From NCBI RefSeq assembly GCF_001654615.1, contig NZ_LWUD01000016.1, positions 124,001-188,000 on the forward strand: a stretch of 64,000 nt of DNA. Reading direction: 5' to 3'. A program made the position numbers and the translations under genes. Position 1 is the first letter of the stretch, and each line of letters starts with the position of its first letter. The notes under the pieces are model-generated. The model ran no database searches and had not been told where the DNA came from. It was given only the letters and a program-made list of their open reading frames with translations. This document shows positions 27,731 to 37,047 of this stretch, piece after piece. Source of the DNA: Ligilactobacillus aviarius. GTDB taxonomy: Bacteria > Bacillota > Bacilli > Lactobacillales > Lactobacillaceae.

Positions 27731-27867
27731 TCGGTAACCTCCTTTTAAGAATATCAAACTCGATTTTAACACTTTCCAACACTTCCGGCAATTATGTTGA
27801 AAACAATTGGCTTAATAAAAAATGAATAATTTGAATTTGAATCATCATCCCGGAACGGCAGCGAATG

Positions 27868-27876
27868 TGCTATAAT
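27868..27876 (+). promoter_or_regulatory. Extended -10 promoter for parEC
   Basis: TGCTATAAT, a consensus extended -10 element, is 82 bases before the parE ATG. Confidence 0.6.
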
Positions 27877-27957
27877 CTTTAGCGTGTCAATTTAACTAAT
27901 TATTAGAATTAAAGAATAAAAAAGAAACCAGAATTCATTAAAGAAAGGTTGAAGCGC

Positions 27958-30012
27958 ATGGCAAATAATAACTATGGCGACGATTCGATTCAAGTTTTAA
28001 AGGGACTTGAAGCCGTTCGAAAACGTCCCGGGATGTACATTGGTTCAACTGACTCACGTGGATTACATCACTTGGTCTACGAAATCGTTGATAATGCAGT
28101 CGATGAAGCATTATCAGGATACGGAAAAGAAATCGATGTGACGATCCATGCCGATGAATCAATTACCGTTTCAGATTATGGCCGGGGAATGCCGGTCGGA
28201 ATGCATGAAATGGGGATTCCAACAGTTGAAGTTATTTTTACCGTTTTGCACGCTGGCGGAAAATTCGGTCAAGGCGAATATAAGACGTCTGGTGGGCTCC
28301 ACGGGGTTGGGGCCTCGGTTGTAAATGCTTTGTCTGAAAAGTTAACGGTCAATACGGTCCGCGATGGTGTTGAATACGAAGAAGACTTTGTTAACGGCGG
28401 CCAACCAGTTGGAACTTTACGTAAAATCGGTAAAACTTCAAAGAAGAGCGGAACAACCGTTACCTTTAAGCCGGATCCAACGATTTTTTCAACGACCCAT
28501 TATAATTACGATACGCTGGCTGAACGGTTGCGTGAATCAGCTTTCTTATTGAAAGGTGTTAAGATCACGTTAACGGACGAACGTGACGGCGGGGAACAGG
28601 ATGTTTTCCATTTCGAAGAAGGAATCAAAGAATTCGTTGCGTACTTAAATGAAGATAAGGATACGTTGGGCGATGTCATGTACTTTGAAGGATCAAAGGA
28701 CGGCGTTGAAGTTGAAGTCGCAGCCCAATACAATGACGGCTATTCAGAAACGATCATGTCGTTTGTTAACAATGTGCGGACGAAGGATGGCGGAACGCAT
28801 GAAGCCGGAATGAAATCAGCATGGACAAAGGCGTTCAACGAATATGCCCGTAAGGTGGGATTGTTAAAGGAACGTGCGCGGAATTTAGACGGCAGTGACG
28901 TTCGCGAAGGCCTTTCAGCAATTGTTTCGGTTCGGATTCCAGAAGAATTATTGCAATTTGAAGGCCAGACGAAGGGAAAATTGGGAACTCCCGAAGCTCG
29001 ATCAATCGTTGATGGCGTCGTTAATGAGCAGTTGCAATACTATTTGATGGAAAACGGGGAATTTGCCCAAGACCTTGTTCGAAAAGCAATGAAAGCGCGG
29101 GATGCCCGTGAAGCAGCACGGAAAGCCCGCGATGAAAGCCGGAACGGAAAGAAGCGGCGGAAAAAAGATCAATTACTTTCAGGAAAACTGACGCCTGCGC
29201 AGTCGAAAAATGCAAAGAAAAATGAATTATTCCTTGTCGAAGGGGATTCTGCCGGCGGTTCAGCTAAGCAAGGCCGTGACCGGAAGTTTCAAGCAATTCT
29301 TCCGCTTCGAGGTAAGGTTTTGAACACTGAAAAGGCCAAGCTGCAAGATATTGTTAAAAATGAAGAAATCAATACAATGATTTATACGATTGGGGCCGGT
29401 GTTGGTGCTGATTTTAAACTTGAAGATGCCAATTACGACAAAATCATTATTATGACCGATGCGGATACCGATGGGGCGCACATTCAAACGTTGTTACTGA
29501 CATTCTTCTATAAGTACATGCGGCCGTTGATCAATGCTGGCCGGGTATACATTGCATTACCGCCATTGTATAAGTTGCAAAAGAAAGTTAAGAAGAAGTT
29601 AAAGGTTCAATACGCGTGGACCGAAGATGAATTGCAACAGGCAACGAAAGAATTCGGCAAGGGTTATACGTTGCAACGGTTTAAAGGACTTGGTGAAATG
29701 AACGCTGATCAGTTATGGGAAACGACCATGAACCCTGAAACTCGGACTTTAGTACGGGTAAAGATCGACGATGAAGCAGTTGCCGAAAAACGGGTCACAA
29801 CGCTGATGGGTGATAAAGTTGAACCCCGACGGAAATGGATCGAGCGCAACGTTAAGTTTTCACTTGAAGAAGATGGCAGTCTGTTAGATACGGTTGCTGC
29901 TGAAGGAGCTCACGGAACTGGAAATGCAGATTCGGCTAAGGAAGCAGAATATTATTCAGAATCCCTTTTTGATGATGATTTTCTTAACAATCCAGATGAA
30001 AAGGAGGACTAG
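27958..30012 (+). CDS. parE: DNA topoisomerase IV subunit B
   Basis: ParE is the ATPase half of topoisomerase IV, which unlinks daughter chromosomes. The 684-residue protein has the GHKL ATPase domain (IVDNAVDEAL, DYGRGMPVG, TSGGLHGVGASVVNALS) and a TOPRIM region (FLVEGDSAGGSAKQGRDRKFQAI, PLRGKVLNTEKA, MTDADTDGAHI). It is called ParE rather than GyrB from its position between plsY and parC. ATG 27958 follows AAAGG; a TTG at 27949 in the same frame overlaps the site. parC follows after three bases. Confidence 0.96.
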   Translation: MANNNYGDDSIQVLKGLEAVRKRPGMYIGSTDSRGLHHLVYEIVDNAVDEALSGYGKEIDVTIHADESITVSDYGRGMPVGMHEMGIPTVEVIFTVLHAGGKFGQGEYKTSGGLHGVGASVVNALSEKLTVNTVRDGVEYEEDFVNGGQPVGTLRKIGKTSKKSGTTVTFKPDPTIFSTTHYNYDTLAERLRESAFLLKGVKITLTDERDGGEQDVFHFEEGIKEFVAYLNEDKDTLGDVMYFEGSKDGVEVEVAAQYNDGYSETIMSFVNNVRTKDGGTHEAGMKSAWTKAFNEYARKVGLLKERARNLDGSDVREGLSAIVSVRIPEELLQFEGQTKGKLGTPEARSIVDGVVNEQLQYYLMENGEFAQDLVRKAMKARDAREAARKARDESRNGKKRRKKDQLLSGKLTPAQSKNAKKNELFLVEGDSAGGSAKQGRDRKFQAILPLRGKVLNTEKAKLQDIVKNEEINTMIYTIGAGVGADFKLEDANYDKIIIMTDADTDGAHIQTLLLTFFYKYMRPLINAGRVYIALPPLYKLQKKVKKKLKVQYAWTEDELQQATKEFGKGYTLQRFKGLGEMNADQLWETTMNPETRTLVRVKIDDEAVAEKRVTTLMGDKVEPRRKWIERNVKFSLEEDGSLLDTVAAEGAHGTGNADSAKEAEYYSESLFDDDFLNNPDEKED

Positions 30013-30015
30013 CAG

Positions 30016-32466
30016 TTGAGTAAACAAAGCAACATTCAGGAATTATCCCTTGAAGCGGTTATGGGTGAACGGTTTGGCCGGTATTCAAAATATATCATCC
30101 AAGAACGGGCATTGCCTGATATTCGGGATGGATTGAAGCCGGTTCAGCGGCGAATCCTATATGCAATGAATGAAGATGGAAATACCTATGACAAAGCTTT
30201 CCGCAAGTCAGCGAAGTCGGTCGGAAATGTTATGGGGAATTTTCACCCGCATGGCGATTCCTCAATTTATGAAGCGTTAGTTCGGTTAAGTCAAGATTGG
30301 AAATTGCGGGAACCGTTAATTGAAATGAATGGAAATAATGGTTCAATGGACGGCGATCCGGCGGCTGCAATGCGGTATACTGAAGCGCGGTTATCTGAAA
30401 TCGCATCTGAAATGTTGAAGGACATTGATAAGGATACGGTTGAAATGGTTCTGAACTTTGATGATACCGAATACGAACCAACCGTTTTACCAGCGCGCTT
30501 TCCAAACTTACTGGTTAATGGGGCAACTGGAATTTCTGCCGGTTATGCAACTGAAATTCCAACCCATAATCTCGCCGAAACGATTCAAGCAACGATTTAT
30601 TTAATGGACCATCCCGATGCAACCCTTGAAGATTTGATGCAATTCGTTAAGGGACCTGATTTTCCAACTGGCGGAATCTTACAAGGAATTGACGGAATTA
30701 AGAAGGCTTATCGGACAGGCCGGGGACGAGTTGTTCTTCGTTCACGGACTTCAATCGAAAAAATTAAGGGCGGCAAGCAGCAAATTGTTGTCACTGAGAT
30801 TCCGTATGAAGTTAATAAGTCATTGCTAGTCAAGAAAATCGATGAAATTCGCCTTTTGAAAAAGGTTGAAGGAATCGCTGAAGTTCGAGACGAAAGTGAC
30901 CGTGAAGGATTACGGATCGTGATTGAGTTGAAGCGCAATGCGCAAGCTCAAGGAATTTTAAATTACCTGTTTAAAAACACCGACTTGCAAATTTCGTATA
31001 ACTTTAACATGGTGGCAATCAATAATAAGCGGCCGGAACATGTTGGCTTGAAGCAAATTTTAAGTGCTTACGTTGATCATCAACGGGAAGTTACTAGTCG
31101 CCGGACCAAGTTTGATCTTGATAAAGCTCAGGCCCGGAAACACATCGTTGATGGGTTAATCAAGGCCTTGTCGATTCTTGATGAAGTGATCCATACGATT
31201 CGGCACTCTGAAAACAAGAAGGATGCAAAGGATAATTTAGTTTCAAAGTATGATTTCACTGAAAAACAAGCGGAAGCAATCGTTTCATTGCAATTGTATC
31301 GCTTAACCAATACCGACGTAACGGCGTTAGAAAAGGAAGCTGCTGAATTAACCGAAAAGATTACGCGGTTCCAACAGATTTTAAATGACCCGCAAGAACT
31401 TGATGGGGTTATTAAAACTGAATTACAAGAAGTGGCTAAAAAGTATGGTTCTGCGCGGTTGACCGAAATTCAGGATGAAATTTCAGAATTGAAGATCGAT
31501 ACCAAGGTTACGGTTGCCGAAGAGGACGTAATGGTCTTGATCTCAAAACAAGGTTACGTCAAGCGTTCATCGATCCGATCATACACGGCTTCAGATGAAC
31601 AGGATAATGGATTGCGTGACGAAGATCAGCCTGTTTTCCAAGGAAAAGTCAATACTTTAAATCACGTTTTAATGTTTACGAACAAGGGAAATATGATTTA
31701 TCGGCCAGTCCATGAAATTACGGAGATGCGGTGGAAAGATACGGGTGAACACCTTTCTCAAACGATTGGTTTGGATGCAGATGAGTTCGTTTTGCACGTT
31801 GAAGTTTTGAAATCCTTGAAAACAGATGGCAAGTTTGTAATTGCAACGAAGGAAGGGCTGATCAAACAGACCAAGTTAGCTGATTTGCAACCAGGACGAA
31901 CATATCGCTCACGGGCCAGCATGTATATCAAGTTAAAGACGCCAACGGATGAAGTTTTGACCGTTGAATTTGTCAACGATGACCAACCGCGGCAAGTCCT
32001 TGCGATTACTCACGGCGGTTATGGTTTGCGCTATGATTTAAGTGAAGTCTCTGTTTTAGGGGCTAAGGCTGCCGGAGTTAAGAACATGGATCTGCGGGAT
32101 GATTATTTGAGTGCAGTTAAATTGGTAAATGACGATGCAGTAATTGGCATTATCACTCATCGCGGAGCATTTAAGCAAATGAAGGTCAGTGAAATTCCGC
32201 AAACGACCCGAGCACGGCGCGGGGTTCAAGTCCTGCGGGAATTGAAACGCAATCCGCACCGCGTTGCAGCGGTTGTACTGATCAAACCGGGTCAGGAAAT
32301 TCACGTAATCACCGATCATAACGAGATCGTCTCAATTGATCCTGCTGATCATCCGTTAAGTGATCGCTATTCAAACGGCTCATTTGTTTTAGATACTGAA
32401 ACGCAGGGAAATGTAATGCATGCTGAATGTATTTTAAAGGATGAACCTGAAGAAGATAAAGAATAG
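30016..32466 (+). CDS. parC: DNA topoisomerase IV subunit A
   Basis: ParC is the DNA-cleaving half of topoisomerase IV. The 816 residues include the active tyrosine Y121 (AAAMRYTEARLS), the GAxGI-like region, and a C-terminal beta-pinwheel. The quinolone-determining segment reads HPHGDSSIYEALVR, with Ser82 and Glu86 at the positions of E. coli Ser80 and Glu84, the wild-type state. The start is TTG 30016 with AAAGGAGGA at the end of parE. Confidence 0.97.
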   Translation: MSKQSNIQELSLEAVMGERFGRYSKYIIQERALPDIRDGLKPVQRRILYAMNEDGNTYDKAFRKSAKSVGNVMGNFHPHGDSSIYEALVRLSQDWKLREPLIEMNGNNGSMDGDPAAAMRYTEARLSEIASEMLKDIDKDTVEMVLNFDDTEYEPTVLPARFPNLLVNGATGISAGYATEIPTHNLAETIQATIYLMDHPDATLEDLMQFVKGPDFPTGGILQGIDGIKKAYRTGRGRVVLRSRTSIEKIKGGKQQIVVTEIPYEVNKSLLVKKIDEIRLLKKVEGIAEVRDESDREGLRIVIELKRNAQAQGILNYLFKNTDLQISYNFNMVAINNKRPEHVGLKQILSAYVDHQREVTSRRTKFDLDKAQARKHIVDGLIKALSILDEVIHTIRHSENKKDAKDNLVSKYDFTEKQAEAIVSLQLYRLTNTDVTALEKEAAELTEKITRFQQILNDPQELDGVIKTELQEVAKKYGSARLTEIQDEISELKIDTKVTVAEEDVMVLISKQGYVKRSSIRSYTASDEQDNGLRDEDQPVFQGKVNTLNHVLMFTNKGNMIYRPVHEITEMRWKDTGEHLSQTIGLDADEFVLHVEVLKSLKTDGKFVIATKEGLIKQTKLADLQPGRTYRSRASMYIKLKTPTDEVLTVEFVNDDQPRQVLAITHGGYGLRYDLSEVSVLGAKAAGVKNMDLRDDYLSAVKLVNDDAVIGIITHRGAFKQMKVSEIPQTTRARRGVQVLRELKRNPHRVAAVVLIKPGQEIHVITDHNEIVSIDPADHPLSDRYSNGSFVLDTETQGNVMHAECILKDEPEEDKE

Positions 32467-32490
32467 CAAGGTATTAATCTAATTGAAAGA

Positions 32491-32518
32491 GGTTGTGACA
32501 TAAGAGTCGCAGCCTTTT
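32491..32518 (+). terminator. Intrinsic terminator after parC
   Basis: GGTTGTGAC pairs with GTCGCAGCC and is followed by TTTTTA. It is a member of the shared terminator family. Confidence 0.85.
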
Positions 32519-32622
32519 TATTAGTTCAAGAATTTTAAAAATCTTAATCTTTTCTTATAAATTATTTTGTATAATAGTTTTTATTGTTTGAATTCGAAAC
32601 GAAGAGGAGCGTATTTGGAAAC

Positions 32623-33375
32623 ATGGAATATCCAATTATTCTTTGTGAAGATAATCCAGAACAATTGGCAAATTTAACCTTGATTATCAATGATTTTAAT
32701 ATGTTTCATCCTAACCAATATAAGTTGGCATTTAAATCATCAGACCCGCATGCGATTGAGGAATACATTAAAGAAAATTCAGTTGAAAAAGGGGTCTATT
32801 TCCTTGATATTGATCTTGGATCAGATATTAACGGAATCGATCTTGCTCAGTGGGTTCGGAATCACGATATTAGCGGAAAGATTATCTTTGTTACAACCCA
32901 TACAGAGATGGCGCCGTTAACCCTTCAACGCCAGGTTGAACCGCTTGGATTTATCACGAAAGATATGGGTTATGAGCAAATGCGCATCGAAATCGTTGAT
33001 ACGCTGAATTTGGCATATGAACGGATCGAAAAAAAAGCCCTTGAAAATGACAAGATGTATTCATTTTCAATTGGCAACCAAGTATTAAACTTCGAAGAAA
33101 AGAAAATTATTTATATTACATCATCAGATAAAGCTCATCGGGTAATTTTGGTTACGCAAGATGGGCAGTATGAATTTTTCGACAATATTGCTAATTTGGA
33201 AAAAGAGACGGGATTATTGAAGGTTTCACGTTCATTACTGGTTAATCCGAAAAATATTGAACGTGTCGACTACAAAATGCGCGTAATCTATTTCAAAAAC
33301 AGTGATGAAGAGGTCTTTTCATTAAGTAAGACGAAAGCATTGAAGCAAGCACTGTTAAATGAGAACGAAGAGTAA
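32623..33375 (+). CDS. LytTR-type response regulator (AgrA/ComE-like), orphan
   Basis: The 250-residue protein has a receiver domain (about 1-125) with acidic pocket E9/D10 and phospho-acceptor D62 in YFLDIDL, and a LytTR DNA-binding domain (about 145-245). It resembles regulators paired with peptide-sensing kinases in agr and bacteriocin loci. No histidine kinase, signal peptide gene or transporter lies beside it. ATG 32623 is chosen with GAGGAGCG upstream; the longer frame begins at a TTG without a site. Target genes are unknown. A TATAAT at 32570 is the likely -10. Confidence 0.88.
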   Translation: MEYPIILCEDNPEQLANLTLIINDFNMFHPNQYKLAFKSSDPHAIEEYIKENSVEKGVYFLDIDLGSDINGIDLAQWVRNHDISGKIIFVTTHTEMAPLTLQRQVEPLGFITKDMGYEQMRIEIVDTLNLAYERIEKKALENDKMYSFSIGNQVLNFEEKKIIYITSSDKAHRVILVTQDGQYEFFDNIANLEKETGLLKVSRSLLVNPKNIERVDYKMRVIYFKNSDEEVFSLSKTKALKQALLNENEE

Positions 33376-33401
33376 AAGGCTGACGAAAGTCGCCTTTTTT
33401 T
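33374..33401 (+). terminator. Intrinsic terminator after the response regulator gene
   Basis: AAAAGGC-TGAC, loop GAAA, then GTCGCCTTTTTTT; a short form of the shared family. Confidence 0.8.
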
Positions 33402-33412
33402 ATTGATTATTA

Positions 33413-33441
33413 TCGAACATATGTTCTTTTTGTGGTAAAAT
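33413..33441 (+). promoter_or_regulatory. SOS box (LexA-like) over the RNase H promoter
   Basis: CGAACATATGTTCT (33414-33427) matches the Gram-positive LexA/DinR operator CGAAC-N4-GTTCG in 9 of 10 fixed positions. It overlaps the -35 and spacer of a promoter whose -10 is TAAAAT (33436-33441), the usual place for a repressor. Regulation by DNA damage is an inference. Confidence 0.6.
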
Positions 33442-33463
33442 AATGCATGCGAGGTGAGAAAGA

Positions 33464-34501
33464 ATGAAATATTATGCGGTTCGGCGAGGGCGAATCCCCG
33501 GAATTTATTCAAATTATCTTGATGCATGGAAGCAAACTCAAGGATTTTCGAATGCAAAAATGAAAGCTTTTAAAACGTTAGGTGAGGCCAAGACGTTCGT
33601 CGGCAAGGTGCCAAATCGAGCTGAGAAGAATATAACCGGCAATTTTTATGTGGTTGATTTTAAAGAACAGGAAATGGTTTTCCTTTCAACTGAACGGGTT
33701 GTGAATTTTTTAATTGGACATCCCGGAGCAACTCTGCGGCGGTACCTTGATTTTGGGGAATTATTACAAAATATTCGTAAAAAAGGAATTGTTTTATACA
33801 CGGATGGTTCATTCATTGAAAGTTATGGTTGCTATAGCGGGGCGTTTGTTGCGGTTGATGCGGAGAAGCATGTTGTTCATGAAGAACGATTCACGGGACA
33901 GCAAACGCGATTTATTGAAGCGCGGAATAATGCTGGAGAAGCATTAGCAATCGTGCGCGCGTTAAAGTGGGCGGTTGCGAACCAGTATCAAGAAATAATG
34001 ATCGTAACGGATAGTGATAATATCGTTAGGTGGATCAACGGCAATCGTTCAAACTTACCGATTTGTAATTATTTTATCAATCAGCTTAAACATTTTCGCC
34101 AAAATTCGCAGATTGAAATTCATTTTAAAGTTGTCAAAGCCCACGCCCAAACATATTATAATAACTACGTTGATCGGCTTACCCGTGAAGTGATTTACAA
34201 GGAAAAGGCTGATAATCATTTATGTTACCAGTTGATGAATGATGATCAGTTTTTGCGTGATTTTTTAAATAATCATCCATCTGCGTTCACTGCTTTACAA
34301 ACCGAAACATTTCATTTTTATCGGGCAAAAGAATTGAATACGCAAGCAATTAACTGGGTTCCAGCTGAACAGGCAGTTGTGATGATTGGAGATCTTCCAA
34401 ATACATATGGCACGTATTTAATGTTGTTGTATAATCAAGGATCCCGGTTAAAACAGATGGTGGGGAAGATCCATTCCCGAAACTTATTTGTTAAAAATTG
34501 A
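33464..34501 (+). CDS. rnhA: Ribonuclease HI with N-terminal hybrid-binding domain
   Basis: This 345-residue protein begins with the hybrid-binding domain of eukaryotic-type RNase H1 (about 1-46, YYAVRRGRIPGIYSNYLDAWKQTQGF). A catalytic RNase H domain (about 108-245) follows, with D114, E159 and D183 plus H227 and D237, so the active site is complete. It degrades RNA in RNA-DNA hybrids. A further C-terminal stretch of about 100 residues is not recognised. The promoter overlaps an SOS-like box. AGGTGAGAAAG precedes the start. Confidence 0.92.
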   Translation: MKYYAVRRGRIPGIYSNYLDAWKQTQGFSNAKMKAFKTLGEAKTFVGKVPNRAEKNITGNFYVVDFKEQEMVFLSTERVVNFLIGHPGATLRRYLDFGELLQNIRKKGIVLYTDGSFIESYGCYSGAFVAVDAEKHVVHEERFTGQQTRFIEARNNAGEALAIVRALKWAVANQYQEIMIVTDSDNIVRWINGNRSNLPICNYFINQLKHFRQNSQIEIHFKVVKAHAQTYYNNYVDRLTREVIYKEKADNHLCYQLMNDDQFLRDFLNNHPSAFTALQTETFHFYRAKELNTQAINWVPAEQAVVMIGDLPNTYGTYLMLLYNQGSRLKQMVGKIHSRNLFVKN

Positions 34502-34524
34502 ATGTTTGGAAATATAAAAAAGAA

Positions 34525-34686
34525 TAAGGTGTGATAAAACGTTAAAACGAGCGTGATGGAAGCAGAAAAGCGAACGAATCGCGCCAGCATAGATTCGGAG
34601 GTTTCGAACTTCCAAGTAGCTCGTTTGTTTTGGAACCCGATTATGCGGGAATAACAAAGAGACTGCAACTTATGTCACAGTCTCTC
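34525..34686 (-). repeat. Dispersed intergenic repeat, copy B
   Basis: This is the reverse-strand copy of the element at 10643. On the minus strand it begins with the terminator hairpin AGAGACTGTGACA / TGCAGTCTCT (34658-34686) and ends with TATCACACCTT at 34525. It lies between the converging rnhA and coiled-coil genes. It carries more changes than A, C and D, including a T-T mismatch in the long hairpin. Confidence 0.9.
34658..34686 (-). terminator. Terminator hairpin within repeat copy B
   Basis: AGAGACTG...CAGTCTCT forms the stem, 12 bases past the stop of the minus-strand coiled-coil gene. Its T run is weak on that strand (TTTGTTA). Confidence 0.65.
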
Positions 34687-34698
34687 CTTAATACTTAA

Positions 34699-35091
34699 TT
34701 ATTTGCTGAATTCTTTGATGATTGATTTGATATCACCAATCACTTTCTTTTGTTCAACATAACTTTTGATTTTTGAATCATCATCGCTGACATTTGAAAG
34801 GGTTCCAATCAAATCGTCAACTTTGCGTTCGATTTTATTAACGGTGCTGTTTTCGTCATTGATCCAATTTTGGACTTCTTTTTCGGATTGTTTTTCAGCC
34901 CGTTCTTCGACATGGTCAATTTTCTTCCCGTCACGAATGATGCTGTGCAGATCATGCAATGCTTTTTCTTGATCGGCAAAATGAGCAAGTTTGTTTTCAG
35001 CACTTCCCATCTTGGATAAATTGATATCAAGTTTTTCAATTTGATCGTTGATCTTTGTTAATAACTTTGCTTCTTCTTTTGCGTAATCCAT
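34699..35091 (-). CDS. Hypothetical small coiled-coil protein
   Basis: The 130-residue, strongly charged protein is predicted from its residue pattern to be almost all helix, with heptad-like leucine and isoleucine spacing (LLTKINDQIEKLDINLSKM, VNKIERKVDDLIGTLSNV). There is no signal peptide, membrane segment or cysteine. A GGGGTT site lies upstream of ATG. I do not recognise the family. It stands alone between repeat copy B and the metallo-beta-lactamase gene, on the same strand as the latter. Confidence 0.65.
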   Translation of the reverse strand: MDYAKEEAKLLTKINDQIEKLDINLSKMGSAENKLAHFADQEKALHDLHSIIRDGKKIDHVEERAEKQSEKEVQNWINDENSTVNKIERKVDDLIGTLSNVSDDDSKIKSYVEQKKVIGDIKSIIKEFSK

Positions 35092-35247
35092 AAGTGATAA
35101 CCCCTTATAATTAGTTTATTTGTAAAATTCACTTTACAAGCTTATTGTAGTAGTTATTGAATTTAAAGTATAAGAAAACGGCCCCAATTATTTATGAATG
35201 CTTATTTCTTAACTAAAAGGCAAACTGTTTAGCTAATATTTAATAAA

Positions 35248-35284
35248 GAAACGAGACTAGGATTAATCTTCTAGCCTCGTTTTC
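35248..35284 (-). terminator. Intrinsic terminator of the TauE-MBL operon
   Basis: On the minus strand GAAAACGAGGCTAG pairs with CTAGTCTCGTTTC and is followed by TTTATT. It overlaps the stop codon of the metallo-beta-lactamase gene by two bases. Confidence 0.75.
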
Positions 35285-36152
35285 ATTTAATCACCGTTAA
35301 AATATCAGATAAATAAAAATAATCGTTTAAACGTGGAAAGTAACTGTAAATCTCACGAACTGCTGAATCAAAGTCAGAAAATGAAAAAGATTGAGCGATT
35401 CGTTGATGAATCAGTTGTCGAAGTTTTTGGTATTTGTGGTTGACCTTAACTAAACTCGAAAAGTTCATTGGATCGCCATGTCCCGGGCACCACGTTTGGA
35501 TTTTAAACGTCGTTAAAATCTTCTTGATATTCTGTTCGTATTCCTGGTTCAAAAGGCAAAGTTTTTGGTTAACCGGATCAATGTCTAAAAGAACGTTAAA
35601 ATAAATTCCTTTTAAAATCAGGTCCCCGCCAAAAAAGAAATTATCCTTTTGAAAAACAATGTCGGCCGGTGAATGACCGCGTAAACGTTGAATCCGAACA
35701 GAAGAAACAGGTAACCGATTCAAGTCTTTAAAGTTAACGTTTTCTAGGAAAGGTAAAAACCGCTTTTGAAGCTGAGCCTTTATCTGATCAATGGCATGCG
35801 GCGGAATGCCCAAGGTTTGCAGTTGTTGGGTTTGTTCTTCAATTGCACTTAAATATGCAACTGTTCCGTAGTATCGGACTCCTGGATCAGCATAGACCGC
35901 GGTTTCTTTAGGAAAGTACTTTAACAAGCCGACATGATCTGGATGGTGGTGGGTTATAACCACGGATACCTGTTTGAGATCGATTCCAAGGCTTTTCAAG
36001 TTTTGTTGTAATTTTAAATAGCACGGGTAGTTATCCGGTCCTGCGTCAATTAACAACTTTTCGTCTTTTAAAAAGTAAACATTAACTTGTGGGGCACGGG
36101 AATCTGTTTGAGCCATTTTCATTAAATAGACGTCAGATGTAATTTGTTTCAT
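35283..36152 (-). CDS. Metallo-beta-lactamase fold hydrolase
   Basis: The 289-residue protein has the metal-binding motif HxHxDH as H68-H-H70-P-D72-H73, a later RGHSPADI region and WCPGHGD near residue 230, so it can hold two metal ions. The family includes glyoxalase II, persulfide dioxygenases and lactonases; the substrate is unknown. It lies four bases after a TauE family permease gene, so the two form an operon. TauE-MBL pairs elsewhere handle sulfur compounds, which is only a suggestion here. Confidence 0.85.
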   Translation of the reverse strand: MKQITSDVYLMKMAQTDSRAPQVNVYFLKDEKLLIDAGPDNYPCYLKLQQNLKSLGIDLKQVSVVITHHHPDHVGLLKYFPKETAVYADPGVRYYGTVAYLSAIEEQTQQLQTLGIPPHAIDQIKAQLQKRFLPFLENVNFKDLNRLPVSSVRIQRLRGHSPADIVFQKDNFFFGGDLILKGIYFNVLLDIDPVNQKLCLLNQEYEQNIKKILTTFKIQTWCPGHGDPMNFSSLVKVNHKYQKLRQLIHQRIAQSFSFSDFDSAVREIYSYFPRLNDYFYLSDILTVIK

Positions 36153-36156
36153 TGAA

Positions 36157-36933
36157 TTAACCTACCATTTGCACAAGCATGATAATGCCGATAATAATGA
36201 AGAAAATATCAAGGAAAACAGCTAACTTTTGATCATTGATCTTGTTGGCATATTTTGATCCGAGCATTCCGCCGATAACAGCACCGATAGCTAGTAAGAT
36301 TCCATAAAGGAAATTAATGTGCCCATGCGTAAAATATCCAACGTCAGATGAAAGGGCCGTGATGGCCATGATCAAGGTCGATGTTCCAACCGCTGTATGC
36401 ATTGGGTATCCAAGAATTACAACCAACGCAAGTAAAATCATGACGCCGCCACCAGCACCGAAGATTCCGCTAATAATTCCGATGACGATTCCGATTAAAA
36501 CGGCGGTTAAAATCTCGGTCCATTGATGTTTAAAATTGATTTGTTTTTGCGGTTTTTGATTTCCTTTTTTCGCTTTCCGTAACTGACTGATTCCGGAGAA
36601 GATCAATAGAATACCAAAAAGGCCGGAAAGGGTAACGCCTTTAGTTTGGTTGGCGATGGTCGCTCCAATTTGTGCTCCGATAATTGACGCAACTGCGATC
36701 CAAAGACCAAACTTTAATTCAACGTGGCCTTTCCGGTAGTAATTGTACGATACAACGATCGAAGTCACGATATCGACGAAAAGACTGGTTCCAATTGCAG
36801 TATGAACATCAACGTGAAAGAGCATTGAAAGGGTCGGTACAATCAAGGTGACCGCGCTGGCGCCCACAAGACTTGTGATTCCGCCAGTGATCAAGCCAAT
36901 AATAATTAAAACCCCATATAACAGATAAGTCAT
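36157..36933 (-). CDS. TauE/SafE family sulfite exporter-like membrane protein
   Basis: The 258-residue protein has about eight membrane helices and the twin repeats of the family: GGITSLVGASAVTLIVPTLS near 16-36 and GIISGIFGAGGGVMILLALV near 155-175. TauE/SafE proteins move small anions such as sulfite or sulfoacetate. The substrate is not shown by the sequence. A GGGGTG site lies upstream. It is co-transcribed with the metallo-beta-lactamase gene behind it. Confidence 0.88.
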   Translation of the reverse strand: MTYLLYGVLIIIGLITGGITSLVGASAVTLIVPTLSMLFHVDVHTAIGTSLFVDIVTSIVVSYNYYRKGHVELKFGLWIAVASIIGAQIGATIANQTKGVTLSGLFGILLIFSGISQLRKAKKGNQKPQKQINFKHQWTEILTAVLIGIVIGIISGIFGAGGGVMILLALVVILGYPMHTAVGTSTLIMAITALSSDVGYFTHGHINFLYGILLAIGAVIGGMLGSKYANKINDQKLAVFLDIFFIIIGIIMLVQMVG

Positions 36934-37047
36934 TTAATTCACCCCAATAATTGTTGTTTTCTATCGAGTAAGTCTAGCATAACTATGAGATGAAGGTTAA
37001 TAATTCGGCCGGTTTCGAAATTAATAGGTGTAATCTTGATTAATAAT

